A stretch of DNA of 64,000 bases from Thermophilibacter provencensis (GTDB taxonomy: Bacteria; Actinomycetota; Coriobacteriia; Coriobacteriales; Atopobiaceae). Shown here one piece after another: positions 17,883-25,762 of the stretch. The stretch spans positions 62,001-126,000 of the forward strand of contig NZ_JAUDEA010000005.1 in the NCBI RefSeq assembly GCF_030372065.1, written 5' to 3'. The notes beneath the pieces are model-generated. The model ran no database searches. It worked only from the letters and a program-made list of their open reading frames with translations, and was not told the origin of the DNA. The position numbers and the translations under genes were made by a program. Each line of letters starts with the position of its first letter. The stretch's first letter is position 1.

Positions 17883-18314
17883 AGGTTCTTCTCGCTGCGT
17901 CCTTGTGTGCTCTGGCGCGTTGATCTTGTCCAAAAACTACCGGTTTTGGGTTTTGAGAGGCTTCCCGTTTCCTCAGATGGCCTCCCGTGCTCTTCTCGGC
18001 AGGTTTTGGGGCCAATCTTTTATGTGCTGGGGCTCTTGTTGTCCAAAAAGCGGTTTTTGAGAAGATCGCGGACGACGTTTGCCCAGTTGACAGTTACCCG
18101 TCGCGGCCTTGACGGACGCTCCCCACGCATGCGCATCAAACTTGTTGCCCAAAACCAGCCATTTGGCTCACGAGAAGGGCTCCGCGACGACAAAGCCTGG
18201 CGGGGGGGGAACGTGGATTTGGGAGGGAGTCGTGAGGGTTGCGGCCTCGGATGCCCTGGCCGTCCGCTTGTCGTAGAATCGTGAGCGTTGCACCGCTGAT
18301 TGGAAGGAACGCAC
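17883..18314. other. Non-coding stretch with TTGTCCAAAA-type repeats
   Basis: About 430 bases between ispG and proS with no supported gene and lower GC than its flanks. It holds CTTGTCCAAAAACTACCGG near 17925, GTTGTCCAAAAAGCGGTTT near 18040 and AAACTTGTTGCCCAAAACC near 18137, the last matching one arm of the hairpin at 49776-49834. A TAGAAT at 18274-18279 may be the -10 of proS, but no good -35 is at the right distance. I looked for a T-box leader before proS and saw no TGGGTGG-type anti-terminator box. Confidence 0.6.
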
Positions 18315-20030
18315 GTGAAGCGCTATCAGAAGATGTCCCAGCTCTACGCCCCCACGTTGAAGGAGGACCCGGCCGAGGCCGAGCTTGCGAGCCACCGCCT
18401 GCTCCTGCGCGCCGGCATGATTCGCAAGACCGCCGCCGGCCTCTATAGCTACCTGCCGCTCGCATGGCGCTCTATCGCCAAGATCGAGTCCGTCATCCGC
18501 GACGAGATGGAGGGCATCGGCGCCCAGGAGATGATGGTGCCCATCCTCACGCCCGCCGAGCTCTGGCACGAGTCCGGCCGCTGGGACGCCTACGGACCGG
18601 AGCTCATGCGCATCTCCGACCGTCACGGCCGCGAGTTTGCCCTGGGCCCCACTCACGAGGAGACCTTCACGGACCTCGTGAAGAACGAGCTTCGCTCCTA
18701 CAAGCAGCTCCCGTGCACGCTCTACCAGATCCAGGACAAGTTCCGCGACGAGATGCGCCCGCGCTTTGGCCTCATGCGCGGCCGCGAGTTCATCATGAAG
18801 GACGCCTACAGCTTCTCCGCCACGCAGGAGTCCCTGCAGGAGTGCTACGAGCAGGAGAAGGCCGCCTACGCGCGCATCGCCGAGCGCTGCGGTATCTACG
18901 CGCTGCCCGTCGTGGCCGACTCCGGCCAGATTGGCGGCGACACCTCCGTTGAGTTCATGGCGCTCGCGGACTCCGGCGAGGCTGAGCTCGTCTACTGCGA
19001 CTGCGGCTTTGCGGCGGACGTCGAGGCGGCCGCCACCAAGGTCCCCGTGACCGAGGGCCCCGGCGATGGCACGCTTACGAAGGTGCACACGCCCGGTCTG
19101 GGCACCATCGAGGCGGTGGCGGAGTTCTTCGGCTTCCCCGAGAACGGCACGCGCAAGTCCCTCGCGCTCGTTGCCGAGGACGGCACGAACGTCGTTGCCA
19201 TCGTCCCCGGCGACCACGAGCTCAACGAGATCAAGGCGGGCAAGCTCTTTGGCGCGTACCACCTCATGACGGACGAGGAACTCGAGCTGGCGGGCCTCCA
19301 CAAGGGCTTCATCGGGCCCGTTGACCTGCCCGAGGGAGTGCGCCTGGTCTGCGACGAGTCCCTGCGCGAGAGCCAGAGTTGGACCTGCGGCGCCAACGAG
19401 GTTGACTACCACTTCACGGGCGCCCGCCCCGGCCGCGACTTTGAGGTTGACGAGTGGGCCGACCTCGTGAGCGTGAAGGCCGGCGACCCCTGCCCGCACT
19501 GCGGCGCCGCCCTCAAGAGCGCCCGCGGTATCGAGATCTCCCAGGTCTTCCAGCTCGGCACCAAGTACTCCGAGGCCATGGGCGCCACCTTTGCGGACGA
19601 GGACGGCGTGGAGCGCCCGTTCCTCATGGGCTGCTACGGCATCGGCGTCTCCCGCACGCTGGCCGCCGTCGTGGAGCAGCACAACGACGAGCACGGCATC
19701 TCCTGGCCCGTCTGCGTGGCGCCCTACGAGGTGGAGGTCGTGCCGCTGGCCGTGAACGACGACGTGGTCACGCCGGTTGCCGAGAAGCTCGTGGGCGAGC
19801 TCTCTGCTGCCGACCTCGAGGTCCTTCTCGACGACCGCAAGGAGCGCCCGGGCGTCAAGTTTGCCGACGCCGACCTCATTGGCATCCCGTACCAGGTGAT
19901 CCTGGGCAAGCGCGGCGTGGCAAACGGCATGGCCGAGGTCAAGGCCCGTGAGACCGGCGAGCGCTTCGACGTGCCGCTTGACGAGGTTGCGTCCTGGCTC
20001 ACCGAGCGCGTCGTCCCCGCTCGCGCCTGA
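18315..20030 (+). CDS. proS: Prolyl-tRNA synthetase, bacterial type with editing domain
   Basis: Charges tRNA-Pro with proline. The 571-residue protein is the bacterial form: motif 1 around MIRKTAAGLYSYLPLAWR, motif 2 FRDEMRPRFGLMRGREFIMKD, an inserted YbaK-like editing domain (about residues 225-380) and motif 3 GCYGIGVSRTLAAVVE, then the anticodon-binding domain with DDRKERPGVKFADADLIG. Start GTG 18315 lies eight bases after GAAGGA; TTG 18300 is less likely. Its TGA stop is the first three bases of the palindrome at 20028-20060. Confidence 0.96.
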   Translation: MKRYQKMSQLYAPTLKEDPAEAELASHRLLLRAGMIRKTAAGLYSYLPLAWRSIAKIESVIRDEMEGIGAQEMMVPILTPAELWHESGRWDAYGPELMRISDRHGREFALGPTHEETFTDLVKNELRSYKQLPCTLYQIQDKFRDEMRPRFGLMRGREFIMKDAYSFSATQESLQECYEQEKAAYARIAERCGIYALPVVADSGQIGGDTSVEFMALADSGEAELVYCDCGFAADVEAAATKVPVTEGPGDGTLTKVHTPGLGTIEAVAEFFGFPENGTRKSLALVAEDGTNVVAIVPGDHELNEIKAGKLFGAYHLMTDEELELAGLHKGFIGPVDLPEGVRLVCDESLRESQSWTCGANEVDYHFTGARPGRDFEVDEWADLVSVKAGDPCPHCGAALKSARGIEISQVFQLGTKYSEAMGATFADEDGVERPFLMGCYGIGVSRTLAAVVEQHNDEHGISWPVCVAPYEVEVVPLAVNDDVVTPVAEKLVGELSAADLEVLLDDRKERPGVKFADADLIGIPYQVILGKRGVANGMAEVKARETGERFDVPLDEVASWLTERVVPARA

Positions 20031-20060
20031 TTCAGCAGGGGACAGACCCCCTTTGAATCA
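20028..20060. repeat. GGGGACAGACCCC palindrome starting at the proS stop codon
   Basis: Arms TGATTCAGCAGGGG and CCCCCTTTGAATCA flank an ACAGA loop; the outer seven bases and the G/C block pair, the middle three do not. The first three bases are the proS stop. A second half-copy, CTTTTGAATCA, follows at 20062-20072. The same family, perfectly paired, occurs at 45888-45922. Confidence 0.85.
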
Positions 20061-20074
20061 TCCTTTTGAATCAC

Positions 20075-20101
20075 GTGCCCCGGTCCCTCTTGCCGGGGCA
20101 C
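20075..20101 (+). terminator. GC-rich hairpin after proS
   Basis: GTGCCCCGG and CCGGGGCAC form a perfect nine-base stem with a nine-base loop. No T-run follows, so it may be an RNA 3'-end stabiliser or a weak terminator before the oxidase gene. Confidence 0.5.
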
Positions 20102-20123
20102 CCCTCTATCGAGAGGAGCTCTC

Positions 20124-21149
20124 ATGAGCTACGCTGAGCTCGCCGCCGCGGCACGCGGGAACATCGGGCCCTTCTGCAAGGCGTGCCCCGTCTGTGACGG
20201 GCGTGCCTGCGCGGGCGTGATGCCCGGTCCCGGTGACAAGGGCGTGGGCCACGTTGCCGAGAAGAACTGGCGTGCCTGGCAGAGCGTTTCCGTGAACATG
20301 GACACCCTGCACGAGTTCTTCTCGGCGGATACGCGCACGACCGTGCTGGGGCGCGAGCTCTCGCTCCCCGTGATGATCGGCCCCGTCGGCGACGTTCAGC
20401 GCCACTACGGCGAGAAGTACGACACGGTCTCGTACAACCGCTGCGTACTCACCGCGGCGGCGGGGGAGGGCACGCTCGCCTGGACCGGTGACGGCCTCGA
20501 CGGCTCCATCATGACCAAGGCGTGCGGCCTCATCGACGAGCTCGGCGGCGCCGGCGTTCCCACCGTTAAGCCTTGGGATGAGGTCACGCTGGGGCACAAG
20601 CTCGAGGAGGCCCTTGCGGCACGTCCCGCGGCTGTGGCCATGGACATCGACGCGGCGGGCCTTCCGTTTCTGCGCGGACAGCAACCACCGGCCGGCGCAA
20701 AGTCCGCGGCGCAGATTGCGGACGTGGCGACGCGCTGTCACGAAGGCGGCGTTCCCTTTGTGCTCAAGGGCGTCATGACGCCTGCGGCGGCGCTCAGGGC
20801 CGCGGAGGCGGGCGTGGACGCAATTGTGGTCTCCAACCACGGAGGTCGCGTTCTGGACGGTACGCCGGCCACGGCAGCGGCTCTCCCTGCCATTGTTGAT
20901 GCGGTGGGCGAGAGGGTAGAGGTCTTGGTCGACGGCGGCATCCGCAGCGGTCTCGACGTGTTCCGTGCGCTTGCCCTGGGGGCGCGGGCGTGCCTGGTGT
21001 GTCGTCCCTTTGTGGTGGCGGCCTTTGGCGGGGGAGAGGACGGCGTGCGCGCGTATCTCGCCCAGCTGCGCGCCGAGCTTGCGGACGCCATGGAGATGTG
21101 CGGCTCGGCCACGGTGGTCGACGTCACGCGCGACCTGCTCTGGGGGTAG
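20124..21149 (+). CDS. FMN-dependent alpha-hydroxy-acid oxidizing protein
   Basis: A TIM-barrel flavoprotein of 341 residues of the lactate oxidase / glycolate oxidase / type-2 IDI superfamily. Seen: PVMIGPVGDVQRHYGEKYD, KGVMTPAAALRAAEAGVDAI, the signature SNHGGRVLDGTPATAAALP containing the substrate-binding His and Arg residues, and VLVDGGIRSGLDVFRALALGA for FMN phosphate binding. The N-terminal CKACPVCDGRACAG has four cysteines, which in a clostridial-type subgroup may bind a metal or cluster. The substrate is not decidable from sequence; lactate or another 2-hydroxy acid is possible. AGAGGAGC precedes ATG 20124. Confidence 0.85.
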   Translation: MSYAELAAAARGNIGPFCKACPVCDGRACAGVMPGPGDKGVGHVAEKNWRAWQSVSVNMDTLHEFFSADTRTTVLGRELSLPVMIGPVGDVQRHYGEKYDTVSYNRCVLTAAAGEGTLAWTGDGLDGSIMTKACGLIDELGGAGVPTVKPWDEVTLGHKLEEALAARPAAVAMDIDAAGLPFLRGQQPPAGAKSAAQIADVATRCHEGGVPFVLKGVMTPAAALRAAEAGVDAIVVSNHGGRVLDGTPATAAALPAIVDAVGERVEVLVDGGIRSGLDVFRALALGARACLVCRPFVVAAFGGGEDGVRAYLAQLRAELADAMEMCGSATVVDVTRDLLWG

Positions 21150-21174
21150 CGAGTCCTTCTCGCCGGACTTTCTT

Positions 21175-21326
21175 GAGAATCGACGCCATGCCGCTGGGTG
21201 CATTCACCAGGTGTATCCGCCAGGTGCATCCCGACCCGCGCCAGTTCCCCGCCAGGTGTATCGACCCGACGATAAAAGCGCGCCGGGTGTATCGAGGTGC
21301 GAATACACCTGGCGCATACACCTGGG
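21175..21326. repeat. 13-nt-unit repeat element, copy A
   Basis: About 150 bases holding seven copies of a CCAGGTGYATCSR unit. Three adjoin at a 13-base period (21194, 21207, 21220), two more follow at 21252 and 21283, and two are inverted (AATACACCTGG at 21302, CATACACCTGG at 21315). A second copy in opposite orientation lies at 23449-23614. The core between units, including GCCAGTTCCCCG and CGACCCGACGA, is conserved in both copies. No reading frame explains it. Confidence 0.85.
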
Positions 21327-21369
21327 ATCAAATCGAAAGTAGCCGCTCGAAACGCCGTCTATGCGCCAT

Positions 21370-21999
21370 TCAGCAGCGACTCTCGCTAGGAATCGAGATG
21401 ATGCCCGAGCACGACGACATGCGCTCGAACGTCGCCGCGGGAAAGAAGTTTCGAAGCTCGTCATAGACGAAGTAGATCTCGTCGGGGTCCCATGCGTCTC
21501 CCACGGCGGCGCGGCACTGCTCGAGCTCCCGACGCGTCTCAAAGGCAACGTCTCCGATGTAGAGGCAGCCGCCCTCAGATAGCAGCGGGATCAGCGAGCC
21601 AATGAGTCCTCGCCTTCCCTTGTCGTCAAGGTGGTGGAGCGAGTACGTTGCCACGATGGCATCATAGGTGCGGGAGGCAAGCTCTGGCGCCAGGCCGCTC
21701 GAGAAGTCCCTCTGGACGAGCAGCGCGCCCGGCATCTTCTCCTGCGCCACCTCGACCATGCGAGCCGAGAAGTCCTGCCCATAGACCTCGCAGCCGGCAT
21801 CGTAGAGGCGCTTCGTAAGGGTTGCCGTCCCAAAGCCGAGGTCAAGCACGCGTGCGCCGGCCACGGTTGTCACACGCTCAAAAATGGCGTTCATGACGCG
21901 GTCGTAGCCGGCAAATGGGTAGGCGTCCGCGGCTTCCGTGCACTCGACCGACTCGTCGTAGGTGCCTGCCCAGTCGTCAAAGTCCTTCTCGCTCAGCAT
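21370..21999 (-). CDS. Class I SAM-dependent methyltransferase
   Basis: A 209-residue protein starting at the minus-strand ATG 21999 (MLSEKDFDDWAGTYDESV); an alternative ATG at 22041 adds 14 residues, and longer readings run through the terminator and tRNA upstream. Motif I is VLDLGFGTATLTKRLYDAG, with the acidic motif II GQDFSARMVEVAQ, motif post-I YDAIVATYSLHHL and IPLLSEGGCLYIGD. This resembles the YrrT/UbiE-like small-molecule group; the substrate is unknown. It lies inside the island bounded by the two 13-nt-unit repeats, downstream of a tRNA operon terminator. Confidence 0.82.
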   Translation of the reverse strand: MLSEKDFDDWAGTYDESVECTEAADAYPFAGYDRVMNAIFERVTTVAGARVLDLGFGTATLTKRLYDAGCEVYGQDFSARMVEVAQEKMPGALLVQRDFSSGLAPELASRTYDAIVATYSLHHLDDKGRRGLIGSLIPLLSEGGCLYIGDVAFETRRELEQCRAAVGDAWDPDEIYFVYDELRNFFPAATFERMSSCSGIISIPSESRC

Positions 22000-22058
22000 G
22001 AGAGATGCCCCGTTCCATCTGTGGACCCATTGGTTACGCATGTGCCTGAGCGCATACG

Positions 22059-22086
22059 AAAAACGACGGCCCGAGAAGACCGTCGT
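22059..22086 (-). terminator. Terminator of the tRNA-Val/tRNA-Ala unit
   Basis: On the minus strand ACGACGGTC and GGGCCGTCGT pair across TTCTC-containing loop and are followed by TTTTTCG. It ends the two-tRNA transcript before the methyltransferase gene. Confidence 0.85.
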
Positions 22087-22097
22087 CGTGTAAATCA

Positions 22098-22173
22098 TGG
22101 TGGAGATAAGGGGGTTCGAACCCCTGACCTCGTGACTGCCAGTCACGCGCTCTCCCAACTGAGCTATATCCCC
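22098..22173 (-). tRNA. tRNA-Ala (GGC)
   Basis: Complete cloverleaf including encoded CCA: acceptor GGGGATA/TATCTCC, D-arm GCTC...GAGC, anticodon loop CTGGCAG with GGC at 34-36, T-arm with GGTTCGAAC. The sequence is identical to the plus-strand gene at 23206-23281. Confidence 0.95.
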
Positions 22174-22176
22174 ATG

Positions 22177-22251
22177 TGGTGGGCGATGCTGGATTCGAAC
22201 CAGCGACCCCTTCCGTGTGAAGGAAGTGCTCTACCCCTGAGCCAATCGCCC
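22177..22251 (-). tRNA. tRNA-Val (CAC)
   Basis: Acceptor GGGCGAT/ATCGCCC, anticodon stem CTTCC/GGAAG with loop TTCACAC (CAC), T-loop TTCGAAT, encoded CCA. It lies three bases upstream of the tRNA-Ala gene on the same strand, so the two are processed from one transcript. A TAAGAT -10-like hexamer (minus strand, 22270-22275) lies just upstream. Confidence 0.95.
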
Positions 22252-22350
22252 GCGCTTGTGCGCTAGAGCATCTTATCAGAACTTGGCCCCAATGGCACGA
22301 CAAATTTGCCGGTTGCGACAAAACTGTGGTCGAGAAGCAAGACGCGCAGC

Positions 22351-23040
22351 TCAGGGGCACACCGAAGACGCGGAATCAACGAGACCGTACTTCTCCATCT
22401 GCCCGGCAACCAAACGCGCGCGTCTCCATGCGAGTTCCATGTCTTCAGAAAGCAGGCTCGGCGCGTTGGGAAGCCCCGCCATGAGCGCGCACTCGCAGGA
22501 CGTCATCTCCCTCGGGGTCTTGTCCAGAAACCGGCTCGAGGCCTCCCCGATGCCCGTGCAGTCGTCCCCAAAGTAGGAGGTGTTGACATAGAGCTCCAAG
22601 ATCTCACTCTTGTCGTAGTGCGCCTCAAGGTCAAAGGCGAGAAATACCTCGGCTACCTTCCGCGAGAGGTCCTTCTCCTGTGTGAGAAAGAGGTTCTTCG
22701 CGAGCTGCTGCGTTATGGTGGACCCGCCCTGCTCGAGGGAGAGCGTCGTGAGGTCGTGCCAGGCGGCCCGTCCGATTGCGATGACATCAATGCCAGCATG
22801 TTCGTAGAAACGGTGGTCCTCAATAGCCACAACCGCGCGGAGGTACGTCTCCGGAAGATCTTCCATGGCGACAAAACCGGGTTGAGAGCGCACTTCTTCA
22901 ACGGTCTGCTCAAGAGAGCTTGCCTTGAGTGCCTCTCGATAGAGCGCATAGCCGCGCCAGGTGAGTGCCAATGCCGCCAAGAGCGCCAAAACAAGTGCCG
23001 CGAAAAGAACCCGTCGGAGCAGCCTCAGAAATGACCTCAT
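22351..23040 (-). CDS. mtgA: Monofunctional peptidoglycan glycosyltransferase (GT51)
   Basis: Polymerises lipid II into glycan strands outside the membrane. The 229-residue protein has a single N-terminal membrane helix (about residues 9-28) and the GT51 motifs: AIEDHRFYEHAGID with the catalytic Glu, GGSTITQQLAKNLFL, KVAEVFLAFDLEAHYDKSEILELYVN and TPREMTSCECALMAGLPNAP. There is no transpeptidase domain, so it is the short monofunctional type. GAGGG before ATG 23040 fixes the start; an earlier ATG (23094) lacks one. It sits between the two inverted tRNA-Ala genes. Confidence 0.9.
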   Translation of the reverse strand: MRSFLRLLRRVLFAALVLALLAALALTWRGYALYREALKASSLEQTVEEVRSQPGFVAMEDLPETYLRAVVAIEDHRFYEHAGIDVIAIGRAAWHDLTTLSLEQGGSTITQQLAKNLFLTQEKDLSRKVAEVFLAFDLEAHYDKSEILELYVNTSYFGDDCTGIGEASSRFLDKTPREMTSCECALMAGLPNAPSLLSEDMELAWRRARLVAGQMEKYGLVDSASSVCP

Positions 23041-23161
23041 GAACCCTCCCTTCGCCTTGACTGTATTGTGACGAGAGCGCCTACCGGGGGCCATGAGCTT
23101 GGCTTACGCTAGCGTGACGCTTTTGAAAGGTTTGCGAGGTCCCTCCGTCTCAAAAAAGTTG

Positions 23162-23189
23162 TTGACGCGAGCGCTCACTCTGGTATAGT
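23162..23189 (+). promoter_or_regulatory. Promoter of the plus-strand tRNA-Ala
   Basis: TTGACG at 23162-23167 and TATAGT at 23184-23189 with a 16-base spacer, ending 16 bases before the mature tRNA-Ala start. Confidence 0.8.
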
Positions 23190-23205
23190 TACTTCCGCAC
23201 CAAAT

Positions 23206-23281
23206 GGGGATATAGCTCAGTTGGGAGAGCGCGTGACTGGCAGTCACGAGGTCAGGGGTTCGAACCCCCTTATCTCCACCA
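23206..23281 (+). tRNA. tRNA-Ala (GGC), second copy
   Basis: Same sequence as the minus-strand gene at 22098-22173, including CCA, anticodon GGC. It has its own promoter (23162) and a UUCG-tetraloop terminator (23292). Confidence 0.95.
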
Positions 23282-23291
23282 TGTAAATGAC

Positions 23292-23319
23292 GGCGGCGGC
23301 TTCGGTCGCCGCCTTTTTT
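23292..23319 (+). terminator. Terminator after tRNA-Ala
   Basis: GGCGGCGGC-TTCG-GTCGCCGCC stem capped by a C(UUCG)G tetraloop, followed by six T. The next tRNA starts six bases later, so read-through or a second promoter must feed it. Confidence 0.88.
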
Positions 23320-23324
23320 ACAAC

Positions 23325-23400
23325 GGGCTCTTGGCGCAACGGTTAGCGCAGGGGACTCATAATCCCTGGGTTGGGGGTTCGAATCCCTCAGGGCCCACCA
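23325..23400 (+). tRNA. tRNA with CAT anticodon (elongator Met or Ile2)
   Basis: Acceptor GGGCTCT/AGGGCCC (with a wobble), anticodon stem GGGGA/TCCCT with loop CTCATAA (CAT), T-loop TTCGAAT, encoded CCA. The loop is shared by elongator tRNA-Met and the lysidine-modified tRNA-Ile2; I cannot separate them without a model search. It is not the initiator type by its acceptor pairing. Confidence 0.88.
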
Positions 23401-23411
23401 TGGTTTCTGCG

Positions 23412-23439
23412 ACGACGACCCCTGAGGGTCGTCGTTTTT
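23412..23439 (+). terminator. Terminator after the CAT tRNA
   Basis: ACGACGACCC and GGGTCGTCGT form a perfect ten-base stem with a four-base loop, followed by TTTTG. It ends ten bases before repeat copy B. Confidence 0.9.
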
Positions 23440-23448
23440 GTTTATGTG

Positions 23449-23614
23449 CGCCAGGTGTATGCTCCAGGTGTATTCGCACGTCGATACACCCGGCGCGCTA
23501 TTTTCGTCGGGTCGATACACCTGGCGGGGAACTGGCGTGGTGCGGGATGCACCTGGCGGATGCACCTGGCGAATGCATCTGGTGGATGCACCCAGCGGCA
23601 TGGCGTCGATTCTC
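23449..23614. repeat. 13-nt-unit repeat element, copy B (inverted)
   Basis: Reverse complement of copy A (21175-21326) with high identity along its length. It has eight units instead of seven: read on the minus strand, four adjoin at a 13-base period where copy A has three, then two spaced and two inverted units. The extra unit is a clean 13-base expansion. It lies between a tRNA terminator and the terminator of the acyltransferase gene. Confidence 0.85.
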
Positions 23615-23628
23615 GCAGACGGGCTCGC

Positions 23629-23671
23629 AAAAATAGCGCGGGCCGACGCCCCCAGGGCACCGACCCGCGCT
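23629..23671 (-). terminator. Terminator of the acyltransferase gene
   Basis: Minus strand: AGCGCGGGTCGGTGCCC pairs fully (with three G-U wobbles) with GGGCGTCGGCCCGCGCT over a three-base loop, then ATTTTTG. It starts 21 bases after the stop of the 23692-25521 gene. Confidence 0.88.
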
Positions 23672-23691
23672 TTCACAGCGAGAAGAACGTG

Positions 23692-25521
23692 CTAGCGGCC
23701 CGTGATTGCGCGCCGGAGCATCATCACGTACGCCTCGGCGCCCTCGGGGCGCAGATGCGTGCCATCGTTCCAGAAGTACTCGTCGTGGCCCGCGCTCTCC
23801 GCATACCAGTCGATGACCTCGACGTTGTCGTACTGCTCCGCAACGCTCTTGAAGAGCTCGTTGTTCATGTCCTGCAGCGCCATCGGGACGCGCGTGGTCA
23901 CGAGGTAGACCTTCTTGTCGGGGCCGGCGGCGTCAATGAGCGCCTTCACCTGGTCCTCGCGCGCCACGCCGTTGTTGCCAAGGGCAAAGACGACGACGTC
24001 CGCGCCGTGTCCGTCGGCAACGCACTGGTTGTACACGTCAAGGCCGGTTCCGAGCTGGCGGCCAACCTCGGAGTCGATCCAACCGTTGGGAAAGACGCGC
24101 TGGAACTGCGTGGCGGCGCCCAGGGAGACGGAGTCGCCCACGAGCAGCACGTTGGCGTCGGTGGCGCCCGTCTCAACGTCAACGTCGTAGTTCAGGCGGT
24201 TGATGGTGTCGAGCGCGCTCGCAAAGGCGGTGTTCACGAGGTAGGTACCGGTGGCGTCGTACGCGTCCTTCTCGGGGTTGAACTGTGCCATCTGAGTATC
24301 CGTTCCCTGCTGATCGGTTGGAACCCCCGTCTGCTCGGCGCTGATGGGGGCAAGGCTCACAACAAGAACGCCCACAAGCGCGGCAGCCTGAAGCGCGTGA
24401 GAGAGGCGCAGCCCTCCGACAAGCCTGGGCGTGTGGTCGCTGCGCTCGATGAGCCGGTAGGAGAGCTCCGCCGCAACAGCGATGACAACAAACTCGATCA
24501 CCCAGCCCCACCAGGGGAGCTCCGTCGTCCTGGTTGCCGGGTTCATGATGAGCAGCAATGGGTAGTGCCAGAGGTAGAGGGCAAAGCCGCGCTTGCCTGC
24601 GCCCGAGAGCGGAGCGAGGCCCAGAAGGCCCGAGAGCAGCCCGACGGACGGGCGCGACACCACGCCGATGACGATGGCCGTGAGCACGGCCGCGAGCAGC
24701 ATGCCCCCGCGGTAGGCAAACTCGGAGTAGCCGTTGAGGGTGACCATCATGACGACGATTCCCGCAATCGCGGCCACGCCCGCGAGGTCGTAGACCCACC
24801 ACGGCAGCTGACGACGAGCGGCGCGCTTTCCGGACCCCGCGTCCCACGTGATGTTCCAGCCCTTGCCACGCGTGATGATTGCGCACCATGCGCCCACGAG
24901 CAGCTCCGCGGCACGCGTGTCCGGCCCATAGTAGATGCGGTTGGTGTCTCCCAGCGGGTCATAGAGCACGGCCATAAGCACCGTCGAGGCAATCGCGAGG
25001 ACGGCGACCGCGCCCGCCGCGACGCTGCGCTTCTTGAAGACCTTGGAGAGAATGAGCAGCAAAAGCGGCCAGACAAGGTAGAACTGCATCGTCACGCCCA
25101 CAAACCACAGGTGGGTGAGCGGCGAGGGGAGGCCCGCGGCAGCAAAGTACGAGACGTTGCGGACTATGTAGTAGATGTTCTCAAAGAAGAGCAGCGCGGG
25201 AATGGCGTCGGTCTTGACCTTGGGAAGAAGCGCCTGCGAGAAGAGCGCGCAGAGAAGGGCCACCACGCCCACGAGCACGAGCATCGAGGGAAGCATGCGC
25301 GCAACGCGCCGCACCATGAAGCGAAGATAGTCAAAGCCGCCCTTCTTGGACATGCTGCGCTCGATGGAGAGCGTGATGAGATACCCCGTGAGGACAAAGA
25401 AGACGGTGACGCCAAAGTAGCCGCCCGGAAGCCAGGTGGCGTTGGCGTGATAGACGATGATTGCCGCAATGGCGAGGATTCTCAGTCCGTCGAGCGCGGC
25501 GACCTTTCTCGTGGCCGACAT
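23692..25521 (-). CDS. OafA-type membrane acyltransferase with C-terminal SGNH domain
   Basis: O-acetyltransferase of surface polysaccharide or peptidoglycan. The 609-residue protein has an N-terminal acyltransferase-3 domain of about ten membrane segments (ALDGLRILAIAAIIVYHAN with the catalytic-type His, RRVARMLPSML, THLWFVGVTMQFYLVWP) to about residue 400, and an extracytoplasmic SGNH-hydrolase domain with VLLVGDSVSLGAATQ (block I), FALGNNGVARED (block III-like) and NDGTHLRPEGAEAYV (block V Asp-x-x-His). The two-domain plan is that of OatA. It is a single-gene unit with a strong terminator; peptidoglycan versus other glycan is undecided. Confidence 0.9.
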   Translation of the reverse strand: MSATRKVAALDGLRILAIAAIIVYHANATWLPGGYFGVTVFFVLTGYLITLSIERSMSKKGGFDYLRFMVRRVARMLPSMLVLVGVVALLCALFSQALLPKVKTDAIPALLFFENIYYIVRNVSYFAAAGLPSPLTHLWFVGVTMQFYLVWPLLLLILSKVFKKRSVAAGAVAVLAIASTVLMAVLYDPLGDTNRIYYGPDTRAAELLVGAWCAIITRGKGWNITWDAGSGKRAARRQLPWWVYDLAGVAAIAGIVVMMVTLNGYSEFAYRGGMLLAAVLTAIVIGVVSRPSVGLLSGLLGLAPLSGAGKRGFALYLWHYPLLLIMNPATRTTELPWWGWVIEFVVIAVAAELSYRLIERSDHTPRLVGGLRLSHALQAAALVGVLVVSLAPISAEQTGVPTDQQGTDTQMAQFNPEKDAYDATGTYLVNTAFASALDTINRLNYDVDVETGATDANVLLVGDSVSLGAATQFQRVFPNGWIDSEVGRQLGTGLDVYNQCVADGHGADVVVFALGNNGVAREDQVKALIDAAGPDKKVYLVTTRVPMALQDMNNELFKSVAEQYDNVEVIDWYAESAGHDEYFWNDGTHLRPEGAEAYVMMLRRAITGR

Positions 25522-25762
25522 GTGACCCTCTCTCTAGTACTCGCCCGTGGGGGCGTGGCGTCTCACGCAACCATTCTATAGTCAGAAGGGGCCTTCGGCA
25601 CAAGAAGGAGCTTGACCACGAGAAGAGCCGATTCTCCACACCGCTAGTTGAGGGACGCCCCCTGGGCCGCCGGGACATTCTGCGGACTCCTCGTGAGGTT
25701 GCTGCTGATGATCCGTGGCGTGGCATATACTCATAGAGTTTGCTTCGACGAGAGGGGACATC

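Noticed and set aside
17883-18314. T-box leader of proS
   Set aside because: No TGGGTGG-type box and no antiterminator/terminator pair next to the start.
20028-20101. Riboswitch upstream of the FMN oxidase (for example an FMN type)
   Set aside because: The segment is explained by a palindromic repeat and one hairpin; no RFN-like multi-stem core fits in about 90 bases.
22000-22158. N-terminal extension of the methyltransferase to 22158
   Set aside because: It would be translated through tRNA-Ala and its terminator; family start fits 21999.
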